A stretch of 64,000 nucleotides of DNA from Bacteroidales bacterium (lineage in GTDB: Bacteria; Bacteroidota; Bacteroidia; Bacteroidales; F082). The notes under the pieces were generated by a model. That model worked only from the letters and a program-made list of their open reading frames with translations. It made no database searches and was not told the origin of the DNA. Position numbers and translations under genes: made by a program. Location: positions 53,582 to 117,581 of the forward strand of contig JALNZU010000006.1 of assembly GCA_023229245.1 (NCBI GenBank). Direction: 5' to 3'. Position 1 is the stretch's first letter, and the number at the start of each line of letters is the position of its first letter. Of this stretch, positions 19,493 through 26,766 are shown piece after piece.

Positions 19493-21612
19493 AGATTCAT
19501 AAGTTTAAGTTCTATGCGTGATCCTTTTATTATTGGTTCTCCGGCCTGTAGCGATTGAGCTGCCACCTTGCCTTTCCCCTGAATGGTTGGATGCAGTCCG
19601 GCATCTTCAAGTAAATAAACCGCATCACGAACATTCATCCCTATCACATCAGGTATGAGGCCTTGAGCCATCTGAACGGGAACACATTCAAGCGTTTTAT
19701 GGCTTGTAACAATAGGTCTGATCCATTGACTGTTTGGTGATGAGTTGGGGAGTTGTATGCCAAACATGCCATATAGTTTATGCATATCATCACTATTGCA
19801 GGTGCTTTCCATGCGAGGAAACCCGTTTGCTAATTGGTCAGGATTAGCTACTCCATCGTGTATGCCCGGCCGGGATGCATATACTTTATCGGCTATTTCC
19901 TTAAATACCGGTGCTGCTACAGCTCCTCCATAAATCTTTCCTGCTGCTGGATTGCTGATAAATACTATGCAACTGTACTTAGGATTGGATGCCGGGAAAT
20001 ATCCAACAAAAGATGCGTTGTAGTTTTCTTTGTTATATCCCTTTTTCCCGGAGGCAATTTGTGCTGTACCTGTTTTTCCGGCTATCTTGAAAGGACTGTT
20101 TCGTAATGAACGTGCAGTACCGTTTTCTACTACACCTTCTAATAAATTTCTTAGTGTGGCAATGGTGGCGGGTGAAGCAATAGCTTTGTTGAGTACTACT
20201 GGTTCGAAATGTTCAATAACTATATTGCCTTGTCGTATCTCTTTTACAAACAGAGGTTTCACCATTTTTCCATTGTTGGCTACGGCATTATACAAGGTCA
20301 ACATTTGCAATGGGGTCATTTTCACTTCATAGCCTATGGCCATCCATGGGAGTGAAGTTCCGTACCAGTGTTGTTTGTCGCGTGGATGCTTAATATAAGG
20401 CTTTCCTTCACCCTGAATGTCGATTCCTAAAACTTTATCTAATGAAAGTGCCTGCATATGTTCGACATATTTTTCGGGCTGCTCTTTGTAGGCATTATAC
20501 ACCATACTTGCTATAGCCACATTGGAAGATTTTTCAAAAGCTTCTTGTACAGTGATATGGCCATCCCGTATTGGATAAACATCCCTCATGGTTTTTGAGT
20601 GAAACCTGATTTGTCCGTTTCCAATATTTAATTCATCGGTGGTTTTCACTTTGCCATCCTCTAATAAAGCCAGCATGGAGGCTAATTTAAATGTGGAGCC
20701 TGGCTCTACACTCTCAGCTATGGCAAAGTTGTATGACTCTTTATACGTCCCAGTTTTTTTATCAAGGTTCAGATTGGCGATAGCTACCACATAGCCTGTC
20801 TCAACCTCCATGAGTATGGCACAGCCCTGTTCTGCCTGATTTTCATATAGGTTTTTTCTTAATGCATTTTGTGCAACATCTTGTATGTTTACATCGATTG
20901 AGGTAACAACGTCATTACCATTTCTTGGTTCTACAGTGTTTTCATCAAAAAGAGGCTTCCAGTCGCCATTGTTGATCCGTCGTTTTACTTGCTTCCCATC
21001 AGTACCTTTGAGATATTCATGATAAGCTCCTTCTATGCCAACAAATATTTTTTCCTGTTGGTTTTCATATCCTATAGTACGCTGTGCTAACTCTTTGTAG
21101 GGACGTTCACGCTTGTGCCCGGGTATAAGGATAAGCCCACCTCTGTATTTGCCCAAACGTAGTATAGGTAGCTTCTGCAGAGCCTTTACCTGTGAATAGC
21201 TTAGGTTTCGGCTAAGTAAAAGATACCGGTTCCCTTGCTGGCGTGCCTTGGTAAGCAGGTCTTTATAGCTGTTAGCGGTTTTCCGATCTAAGGTGGATGC
21301 TAAGCCTTTGGATAAACTGTCTAAAGAGGTATAAAATTCCTGATCGCTCACATAAGGTGAGGCAACATCCATTCTGACTTCAAAAACAGGTACGGTGGTT
21401 GAAAGCAGGCTTCCGTCGTATGCTAAGATATTGCCACGCATGGATTCGATATTGAACATGCGTATTTCTTGTTGCTCTGCCCGAGATACTAAATCATCTT
21501 TTAAGTAAAGCTGTATATAAGCGATGCGTCCAATAATGATCAATCCCCAGATCAATATGAGTGCATACAGCAGATAAACCCGCCATAGTATTGAATTTCC
21601 CGAATCTTTCAT
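19489..21612 (-). CDS. ftsI: Class B penicillin-binding protein, FtsI type, with PASTA domain
   Basis: Transpeptidase that cross-links septal peptidoglycan with FtsW. The 707-residue protein has an N-terminal anchor (about 10-30), a dimerisation domain with the MRGNILAYDGSLL motif, and the transpeptidase domain with active-site S306-T-F-K309, the SSN motif near residue 365 and KTGTAQ near 520. The last 65 or so residues (VPDVIGMNVRDAVYLLEDAGL region) form one PASTA domain. The PASTA tail is found on Bacteroidota and Gram-positive division PBPs but not on the E. coli enzyme. It overlaps the FtsL-like gene by 4 bp. Confidence 0.96.
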   Translation of the reverse strand: MKDSGNSILWRVYLLYALILIWGLIIIGRIAYIQLYLKDDLVSRAEQQEIRMFNIESMRGNILAYDGSLLSTTVPVFEVRMDVASPYVSDQEFYTSLDSLSKGLASTLDRKTANSYKDLLTKARQQGNRYLLLSRNLSYSQVKALQKLPILRLGKYRGGLILIPGHKRERPYKELAQRTIGYENQQEKIFVGIEGAYHEYLKGTDGKQVKRRINNGDWKPLFDENTVEPRNGNDVVTSIDVNIQDVAQNALRKNLYENQAEQGCAILMEVETGYVVAIANLNLDKKTGTYKESYNFAIAESVEPGSTFKLASMLALLEDGKVKTTDELNIGNGQIRFHSKTMRDVYPIRDGHITVQEAFEKSSNVAIASMVYNAYKEQPEKYVEHMQALSLDKVLGIDIQGEGKPYIKHPRDKQHWYGTSLPWMAIGYEVKMTPLQMLTLYNAVANNGKMVKPLFVKEIRQGNIVIEHFEPVVLNKAIASPATIATLRNLLEGVVENGTARSLRNSPFKIAGKTGTAQIASGKKGYNKENYNASFVGYFPASNPKYSCIVFISNPAAGKIYGGAVAAPVFKEIADKVYASRPGIHDGVANPDQLANGFPRMESTCNSDDMHKLYGMFGIQLPNSSPNSQWIRPIVTSHKTLECVPVQMAQGLIPDVIGMNVRDAVYLLEDAGLHPTIQGKGKVAAQSLQAGEPIIKGSRIELKLMNL

Positions 21613-22019
21613 GGCAGTTCATTTTTAGGTATAATGATCTTCTTCACTGGATCAACCGATTCTTTCAACCCTACAGATTGAAGCTTACGTGCCAATTCCG
21701 ATTGTTTGCTCTGATGCATCACATCCGATTTGCTCTGAATATATTCGTAATGCAACTCTTTGATCGAACGATTGATGCGATCAATATTTCGGGCTATGTC
21801 CTCAGTATAATAGTTGTTTGCAATGTAAACTACGGCTATAGCTGCCAAGAACAGCAGATAATTCATCTGACGTATGATCCAGCTTTGAGCTAAAAATTCA
21901 CCACCAAGCACTTTGATTATCCAAGAGACTGCTGATACTTTTCTCTTAGGCTCTTTAGTGGATATATCCTTGTTTTCAAGGCCTGCCGGCTGAACCGGCT
22001 TGTTGCTTCTACCGGTCAT
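21609..22019 (-). CDS. FtsL-like cell division protein
   Basis: A 136-residue bitopic protein with a cytoplasmic N-terminus of about 50 residues, one span near residues 52-72 (NYLLFLAAIAVVYIANNYY) and a periplasmic coiled-coil-forming segment. Size, topology and position between rsmH and the PBP gene identify it as the Bacteroidota FtsL equivalent, which with FtsQ and FtsB regulates FtsW-FtsI. Sequence similarity to E. coli FtsL is low. It overlaps both neighbours by 4 bp. Confidence 0.85.
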   Translation of the reverse strand: MTGRSNKPVQPAGLENKDISTKEPKRKVSAVSWIIKVLGGEFLAQSWIIRQMNYLLFLAAIAVVYIANNYYTEDIARNIDRINRSIKELHYEYIQSKSDVMHQSKQSELARKLQSVGLKESVDPVKKIIIPKNELP

Positions 22020-22918
22020 TTTGCAATTTTTTCTCCTATTCGTAATTTGGCACTTCTGGCTCTGCTATTTTGTTCAATCTCAGTTTCTGATGGGACTATC
22101 AGCCTGCCTACGGCTTTCATCGGACTTAGGTTATTGCCAAAAAAATCTTTTTCAACAACACCTGAGGCGTTACCTGACCTGATGAAGTTTTTCACCATAC
22201 GGTCTTCTATAGAGTGATATGAAATGACAACTAACCTTCCACCAGGTCTGAGAAGCTGAATAGCTTGAATCAGAAAGCTTTCTAAGGCTTTGACTTCTGC
22301 ATTTACCTCCATCCGTATTGCTTGGAATAGCTGAGCCAGATGCTTGTTTTCTTTCCCTATGGGAAATAATGGTACCGCAATATCACGTAGTTCAAAGGTT
22401 GTGGCAATTGGTTTGTGAATTCGTGCCTGTGTTAGTTGATGAGCTAATTTAGCCGCCTGAGGCAGCTCGCCATAGAGCCGAAAAATACGCTTAAGCTCCG
22501 ATTCTTCGTATTGATTCACAACTTGATAGGCATCGGTTGGATTAGTGCTATCCATACGCATATCCAGGCGGCTATCAGCTCGAAATGAAAAGCCTTTTTC
22601 AGCTGTATCAAACTGATGAGACGATACGCCAAGATCAGCTAATATCCCATCAACGGGTATGGCATTATACAACTGAAGAAAATTTTTTAAGTACTTGAAA
22701 TTGTGTGGGATAAAAGTAAAACGCTCATCGATGAGCAGGTTTTGTGAGACATCCTGATCCTGATCGAAAGCTAATAGTCTTCCGGTGCTTAGCTGCCGAA
22801 GTATAGCACGAGCATGACCACCCCCACCAAAAGTGGCATCCACGTAAATACCCTTTGGCTGAATATGCAAGCCCTGAACACTTTCGTGTAAAAGAACAGC
22901 CTGGTGGAACATAATCAT
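22016..22918 (-). CDS. rsmH: 16S rRNA (cytosine1402-N4)-methyltransferase
   Basis: SAM-dependent enzyme that methylates N4 of C1402 in the ribosomal P site. The 300-residue protein has the SAM loop YVDATFGGGGHARAIL, the LADLGVSSHQFD motif and the SYHSIEDRMVKNF segment, all RsmH (formerly MraW) marks. An alternative ATG lies two codons downstream of the listed start. It follows mraZ by 6 bp. Confidence 0.97.
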   Translation of the reverse strand: MIMFHQAVLLHESVQGLHIQPKGIYVDATFGGGGHARAILRQLSTGRLLAFDQDQDVSQNLLIDERFTFIPHNFKYLKNFLQLYNAIPVDGILADLGVSSHQFDTAEKGFSFRADSRLDMRMDSTNPTDAYQVVNQYEESELKRIFRLYGELPQAAKLAHQLTQARIHKPIATTFELRDIAVPLFPIGKENKHLAQLFQAIRMEVNAEVKALESFLIQAIQLLRPGGRLVVISYHSIEDRMVKNFIRSGNASGVVEKDFFGNNLSPMKAVGRLIVPSETEIEQNSRARSAKLRIGEKIAK

Positions 22919-22924
22919 GCAGTT

Positions 22925-23386
22925 TTAGTCCTTTTTCGATGCGTTTAATTTTTCCTGAAGTTTAATTCCCATAGTGTTAGGATCAATCTCGTTGAGAACT
23001 TGCTGATACAAGACCTTATCCCAAATCTCCATATAGGAAGTTAAAGCGGTTATCACCACGTCTTTGGATAAACCGGCATATTCCATCAACTCGCGTGGTA
23101 CCAACAGCCTGCCGGTTGCATCCGGTTTTACAAACTTGACACCTGCGTTATATTTACGTATCAAATCAATATTGACTTTGTCGAATTGATCTAAACCTCC
23201 CAAATGAGCTTGCTTTCTGGTCCAGTCACTCACAGTATATAGTTCGATACAAGCGCTGAAAAGACCCGGTCGCAAAATAAAGCCTTCATCCACAAGATGT
23301 CCTAACTGCTCTTTGAAAGTGGCAGGTAGCATCAGACGCCCTTTGGAGTCGAGTTTGCATTGTAAATCACCGTATAAGTACTTCAA
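22925..23386 (-). CDS. mraZ: Transcriptional regulator MraZ
   Basis: First gene of the division and cell wall cluster; MraZ proteins bind repeats in their own promoter and modulate the cluster. The 153-residue protein has two SpoVT/AbrB-like halves, each with the D-x-x-x-R motif: CKLDSKGRLMLPA near residue 11 and VKPDATGRLLVPR near residue 87. The start is a TTG at 23384-23386; an in-frame stop lies just upstream and no ATG would keep the first half intact. See the TGGTA repeats 40-75 bp upstream. Confidence 0.95.
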   Translation of the reverse strand: MKYLYGDLQCKLDSKGRLMLPATFKEQLGHLVDEGFILRPGLFSACIELYTVSDWTRKQAHLGGLDQFDKVNIDLIRKYNAGVKFVKPDATGRLLVPRELMEYAGLSKDVVITALTSYMEIWDKVLYQQVLNEIDPNTMGIKLQEKLNASKKD

Positions 23387-23425
23387 GTGCCCTGTTTTTT
23401 AAAAAGGTAAAGGTACTGCATTTTT

Positions 23426-23460
23426 TACCATTCTTTACCATTTTCTACCATTTTTACTCC
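23426..23460 (-). promoter_or_regulatory. Putative MraZ operator: 10-bp-phased TGGTA repeats
   Basis: On the minus strand TGGTA occurs three times at exact 10-bp spacing (complement TACCA at 23426-23430, 23436-23440 and 23446-23450), with a weaker fourth unit at 23455-23460. MraZ of E. coli and Mycoplasma is known to bind phased short G-rich repeats upstream of mraZ. The array lies just upstream of a -7-like TACCTTTA (23408-23415, minus), where it would cover the -33 region, which fits autorepression. The assignment is inference from position and phasing. Confidence 0.7.
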
Positions 23461-23652
23461 AAAAAGTTGCATTAAAAGGCGAGAAAAATTTTTGTAGTTA
23501 TATAACGAATTGAATATCAGTTAATAAATTATGGTAAAAAGTTATTAACAATGATCCTCTCAAGGTTTATATGTGGGGATATATGTTTTTAGCTGCTTAA
23601 CCTTTTGGGTTTTTGGTGTTTAGATAGATAGTATGAATATATTGCCATATTT

Positions 23653-23686
23653 TTTGTGATTCAGGGGTATCTTTACCCTATCTTTG
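23653..23686 (+). promoter_or_regulatory. Promoter of the glycine-lipid-type acyltransferase operon
   Basis: A -33 TTTG (23653-23656) and a -7 TATCTTTG (23679-23686) are separated by 22 bp, a good fit to the Bacteroidota promoter consensus. The predicted transcription start lies around 23691-23693, only a few bases before the first ATG at 23700. Confidence 0.7.
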
Positions 23687-23699
23687 TGAGGGTTTTCAA

Positions 23700-24590
23700 A
23701 TGAACCTGAAGATGAGTGAATCACAGTTGCAAGCTGTTGAACAGAAGATAGACGTTGGGCAGATACTCAAAGCTAAGAATCCTGGAGCAGCCAGGCTTAT
23801 TCCAACTTTCGTTATTCGATATCTCAAGCGCATCATACATCAGGATGAGATCAACGCTTTTCTATCGGTATCGGATCATAAGGTTGGGCTTGACTTCGTG
23901 GATGCAGTGTTGGATATGTTTCAACCTGATATCAAGATAGTAGGCGACGAAAACCTGCTCAAGCAAACACGTATTATAGTAGCCAGCAATCATCCTCTTG
24001 GCGGGCTCGACGGACTAGCTTTAATGCAGTCCATAGGGAAGCACTATTCCCACATACAATTCCCGGTAAACGATATTTTGCTTTTTATTAAAAATCTGAA
24101 ACCTTTGTTTGTGCCTATTAACAAACATGGAAGCAATGCCGACAATATTCGTATTTTCAACGATACCTTTTTGAGTGATGCGGTAATATGTTATTTTCCA
24201 TTTGGCCTTGTTTCGCGCAAACGCAAAGGAATTATACGTGATCTTGAATGGAAAAAAACCTTTCTTTCTAAAGCGAAAAAGTTTCAACGAGATATCATTC
24301 CAACTCATATAAGCGGTCGGAACTCTGATTTTTTTTATAACCTATCTAATATTCGTAAGAAGCTGGGTATCAAAGTTAATATTGAAATGTTGTATTTGGT
24401 GAATGAATTTTTTAAACAAAAAAACAATGAAATTCGTATCACTTTTGGTCAACCTATCAGTTGGAAGTTTTTTGATAAACGCTTTACGGATGTTGTATGG
24501 GCAGAAAAACTACGGCTTTTTATTTATTATATGGCTACGCATCCTGATGCAATATTTGATCCCGAAACAGACTATGCACAACTTATTTGA
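23700..24590 (+). CDS. Lysophospholipid-type O-acyltransferase, GlsA-like
   Basis: A 296-residue protein of the PlsC-like acyltransferase superfamily with the catalytic H-x4-D motif in SNHPLGGLDG (about residue 100). It probably adds the second, ester-linked acyl chain to an acylated amino acid. In Bacteroides thetaiotaomicron a neighbouring acyltransferase/GNAT pair (glsA and glsB) makes glycine lipids, and this gene is followed at 24 bp by the GNAT partner. The start may be the ATG at 23700 or the one at 23712 (MSESQL), which leaves a more normal leader after the promoter. Confidence 0.8.
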   Translation: MNLKMSESQLQAVEQKIDVGQILKAKNPGAARLIPTFVIRYLKRIIHQDEINAFLSVSDHKVGLDFVDAVLDMFQPDIKIVGDENLLKQTRIIVASNHPLGGLDGLALMQSIGKHYSHIQFPVNDILLFIKNLKPLFVPINKHGSNADNIRIFNDTFLSDAVICYFPFGLVSRKRKGIIRDLEWKKTFLSKAKKFQRDIIPTHISGRNSDFFYNLSNIRKKLGIKVNIEMLYLVNEFFKQKNNEIRITFGQPISWKFFDKRFTDVVWAEKLRLFIYYMATHPDAIFDPETDYAQLI

Positions 24591-24613
24591 ATAACTAAAT
24601 ATATAGAAGTCTT

Positions 24614-25564
24614 ATGGAAGAAATTATTCCACCTATTGCAAAAGACTTGATGCTGAATGAATTGACAGTTGACAAATTTTTACGTCATACCAATTATGGG
24701 CACAAGGAGATTTATATAATCACGGCTGACGATTCGCCTAATTTGATGAAGGAGATTGGTCGCCTGCGTGAGTTATCATTCAGAGAAGCTCACGGTGGCA
24801 CAGGAAAAGCTTTGGATATTGACCGATTCGATCAAGGGCCAAATTCATTCAAGCAATTATTGGTATGGGATCCTATAGAACGTGAGATAGTTGGTGGATA
24901 TAGGTTTATTGATTGCAACTTGCTTGAAAAGAGCCCCGAAGGTACTGTGCAAACACCTACCGCAACCCTTTTTGCCTATTCCAGACAATTTGTAGAAGAC
25001 TATCTCCCCAAAACGATTGAATTAGGCCGATCCTTTGTTCAACCGGCGTATCAGCCTGTAAAGAATATCCGGAAAGGCATGTATTCGCTTGATAACTTAT
25101 GGGATGGTCTTGGAGCTTTAGTGATCAACTATCCACAGATAGATTATTTTTTTGGAAAGGTTACCATGTATAGCGATTTTGATCCGGTTGCCAGAGATAT
25201 GATTTTATTTTTCATGGATAAGTACTTTCCGGATAAGGATAAGCTTGTGTATCCTCATCAGTCACTTGGTTATAAAACTGATGTTTCTGCAATGAACGCA
25301 CTATTTTCGGGTGGGAGTTATTTGGCTGATTTCAAACTTTTGGTACAACAGGTGCGTCTTAGAAACGAAAATGTGCCTCCGCTTGTCAATGCGTATATGG
25401 GATTGTCGTCCACTATGCGATCGTTTGGAACAGCTTTGAATGCCGGATTTGGCTCGGTAGAAGAAACAGGTATTCTGGTAACTATAGGTGATATATATGA
25501 TGAAAAAAAGGACAGGCATCTGAAAACTTATGTGCCTGACCAGGTCCCAACATCTGCTCAATGA
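24614..25564 (+). CDS. GNAT-type N-acyltransferase, GlsB-like
   Basis: A 316-residue protein of the family often annotated as hemolysin or ornithine-acyl-ACP acyltransferase-like. Marks are RLRELSFREAHGGTG, VGGYRFIDC and ELGRSFVQPAYQP. The B. thetaiotaomicron relative GlsB transfers an acyl chain from acyl-ACP to the amino group of glycine, the first step to glycine and serine-glycine lipids. The pairing with the upstream O-acyltransferase supports the same pathway here; ornithine as acceptor is the alternative. It overlaps engB by 4 bp. Confidence 0.8.
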   Translation: MEEIIPPIAKDLMLNELTVDKFLRHTNYGHKEIYIITADDSPNLMKEIGRLRELSFREAHGGTGKALDIDRFDQGPNSFKQLLVWDPIEREIVGGYRFIDCNLLEKSPEGTVQTPTATLFAYSRQFVEDYLPKTIELGRSFVQPAYQPVKNIRKGMYSLDNLWDGLGALVINYPQIDYFFGKVTMYSDFDPVARDMILFFMDKYFPDKDKLVYPHQSLGYKTDVSAMNALFSGGSYLADFKLLVQQVRLRNENVPPLVNAYMGLSSTMRSFGTALNAGFGSVEETGILVTIGDIYDEKKDRHLKTYVPDQVPTSAQ

Positions 25565-26184
25565 TCATACATGAAGCCATATTCCTGAAGAGCAGTTCGT
25601 TGCTCAAGCAATTGCCAGATCCGGTGTATCCCGAGTATGCATTTATTGGACGATCGAATGTGGGTAAATCATCATTGATCAATATGTTGATGCAGCGTAA
25701 AAGTCTGGCAAAAACCTCAGGTAAACCAGGGAAGACAGTAACCATCAACCATTTTTTTATTAATAAAACATGGTATTTGGTTGATTTGCCGGGCTATGGG
25801 TACGCCAAAAGAGCAAAAAGCCTGCGCAACCAATGGAAAGGGCTGATGTATCAGTATTTGCGTGAACGGAAAAATTTAGTCTATACCTTTATCCTTGTTG
25901 ATTCACGTATCGATCCGCAACAGAACGATCTGGAACTAATGGAATGGATGGCGGTGAACCAACTTCCGTTTGTGATTGTTTTTACTAAAACGGATAAATT
26001 AACTGATACCAAACTAACGGAATCACTTAGTACCTATAAAAAACAACTCCTCAACGATTGGGAGGAGTTGCCTATTATTTTTTTAACATCGGCCCAAACA
26101 GCTAAGGGAAGGGAAGATGTACTGACATTGATTGATAAAGAAAATCAACAGTTTCAGGCTTATTCAAGCTCGATAAGCAATTGA
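25561..26184 (+). CDS. engB: Ribosome biogenesis GTPase YihA/YsxC (EngB)
   Basis: A 207-residue TRAFAC-class GTPase needed for large ribosomal subunit maturation. The G1 loop FIGRSNVGKSSL lies at about residue 30, followed by the G2 Thr in KTSGKPGKT, G3 DLPGYGYA and G4 FTKTDK. Its ATG overlaps the stop of the upstream GNAT gene, and its 3' end overlaps the convergent biotin carrier gene by 25 bp. Confidence 0.96.
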   Translation: MIIHEAIFLKSSSLLKQLPDPVYPEYAFIGRSNVGKSSLINMLMQRKSLAKTSGKPGKTVTINHFFINKTWYLVDLPGYGYAKRAKSLRNQWKGLMYQYLRERKNLVYTFILVDSRIDPQQNDLELMEWMAVNQLPFVIVFTKTDKLTDTKLTESLSTYKKQLLNDWEELPIIFLTSAQTAKGREDVLTLIDKENQQFQAYSSSISN

Positions 26185-26561
26185 TTTTTTGATACTTTAT
26201 CCCCTTTGGATACATGTATCGCTTTCACCTTGGCATCATTCGGTGCTTTGATCTCATTGAGCATCTTCATGGCTTCAAGTATGACTAAATCCTGTCCTTT
26301 GATAACCTGTTCGCCTGAAGTAACAAGCACATCGGTAATTGTACCGGGAATAAAAGCAGCTAACAGATTCGGATTAAGCTCCTCATAAACAGGGCGATTC
26401 AGGTATTTTCTTGTCAGTTGTGTGCTATATGGTACATGATCAATAACCAAGGTCTCGAATGATGGCTGTTCAAGAGATAGATCTTTTTTGTCCTTTTCTT
26501 TTGACTTGTCCTTGTTTTTGGCTTTATCCTGAACATTCTCTTTTGCCTTTTCTTTTTTCAT
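26160..26561 (-). CDS. Biotin carboxyl carrier protein
   Basis: A 133-residue biotinyl-domain protein. The domain fills residues 60-133, with the biotinylation site in EAMKM (the Lys) and the typical LLIELE end. The N-terminal 30 residues are a low-complexity K/E/D-rich stretch. It carries CO2 between the catalytic subunits of an acyl-CoA carboxylase or a methylmalonyl-CoA decarboxylase. It lies 205 bp downstream of the carboxyltransferase gene on the same strand, so the pair probably works together. Confidence 0.92.
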   Translation of the reverse strand: MKKEKAKENVQDKAKNKDKSKEKDKKDLSLEQPSFETLVIDHVPYSTQLTRKYLNRPVYEELNPNLLAAFIPGTITDVLVTSGEQVIKGQDLVILEAMKMLNEIKAPNDAKVKAIHVSKGDKVSKNQLLIELE

Positions 26562-26594
26562 TCGTCTAAAATTTTGTAGGTTCCTGTATGTAAG

Positions 26595-26626
26595 GCAATT
26601 CCGAAATTGTAAACAATTGGAATTGC
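26595..26626 (-). repeat. Hairpin 1 between carboxyltransferase and carrier genes
   Basis: GCAATTCC (26595-26602) pairs with GGAATTGC (26619-26626), and the inner AATTGT/ACAATT extends the stem to about 14 pairs with a one- or two-base bulge and a tiny loop. There is no T-run after it on the minus strand, so it looks more like an RNA processing or stability element than a terminator. Confidence 0.6.
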
Positions 26627-26636
26627 ATTGCTTCTT

Positions 26637-26690
26637 CCTATATTTTTTTCACATACTAGTGTAAGTGTTTAAGTGAAAAAAATATATAGG
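26637..26690 (-). repeat. Hairpin 2 between carboxyltransferase and carrier genes
   Basis: CCTATATTTTTTTCAC (26637-26652) is complementary to the right arm 26673-26690 (GTGAAAAAAATATATAGG) apart from two extra bases. It is a long AT-rich stem with a 20-nt loop, 77 bp after the carboxyltransferase stop. It could attenuate or segment the message of the two-gene unit. Confidence 0.65.
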
Positions 26691-26766
26691 TCTAATTCAT
26701 GTTTTCAAGATTTTTGATTTCAAACAAAATTAAAGTTTGTCGTAGTTGATCAGGTTTTCAGCTTTC

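Larger units (their letters stand above)
23387..23699. other. Divergent intergenic region between mraZ and the acyltransferase gene
   Basis: This 313-bp AT-rich gap contains the phased MraZ-box-like repeats (23426-23460), a possible minus-strand -7 element TACCTTTA (23408-23415), an isolated ATGGTAAAAA on the plus strand (23531-23540) and the plus-strand promoter at 23653-23686. I see no gene or RNA in it. Confidence 0.7.
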
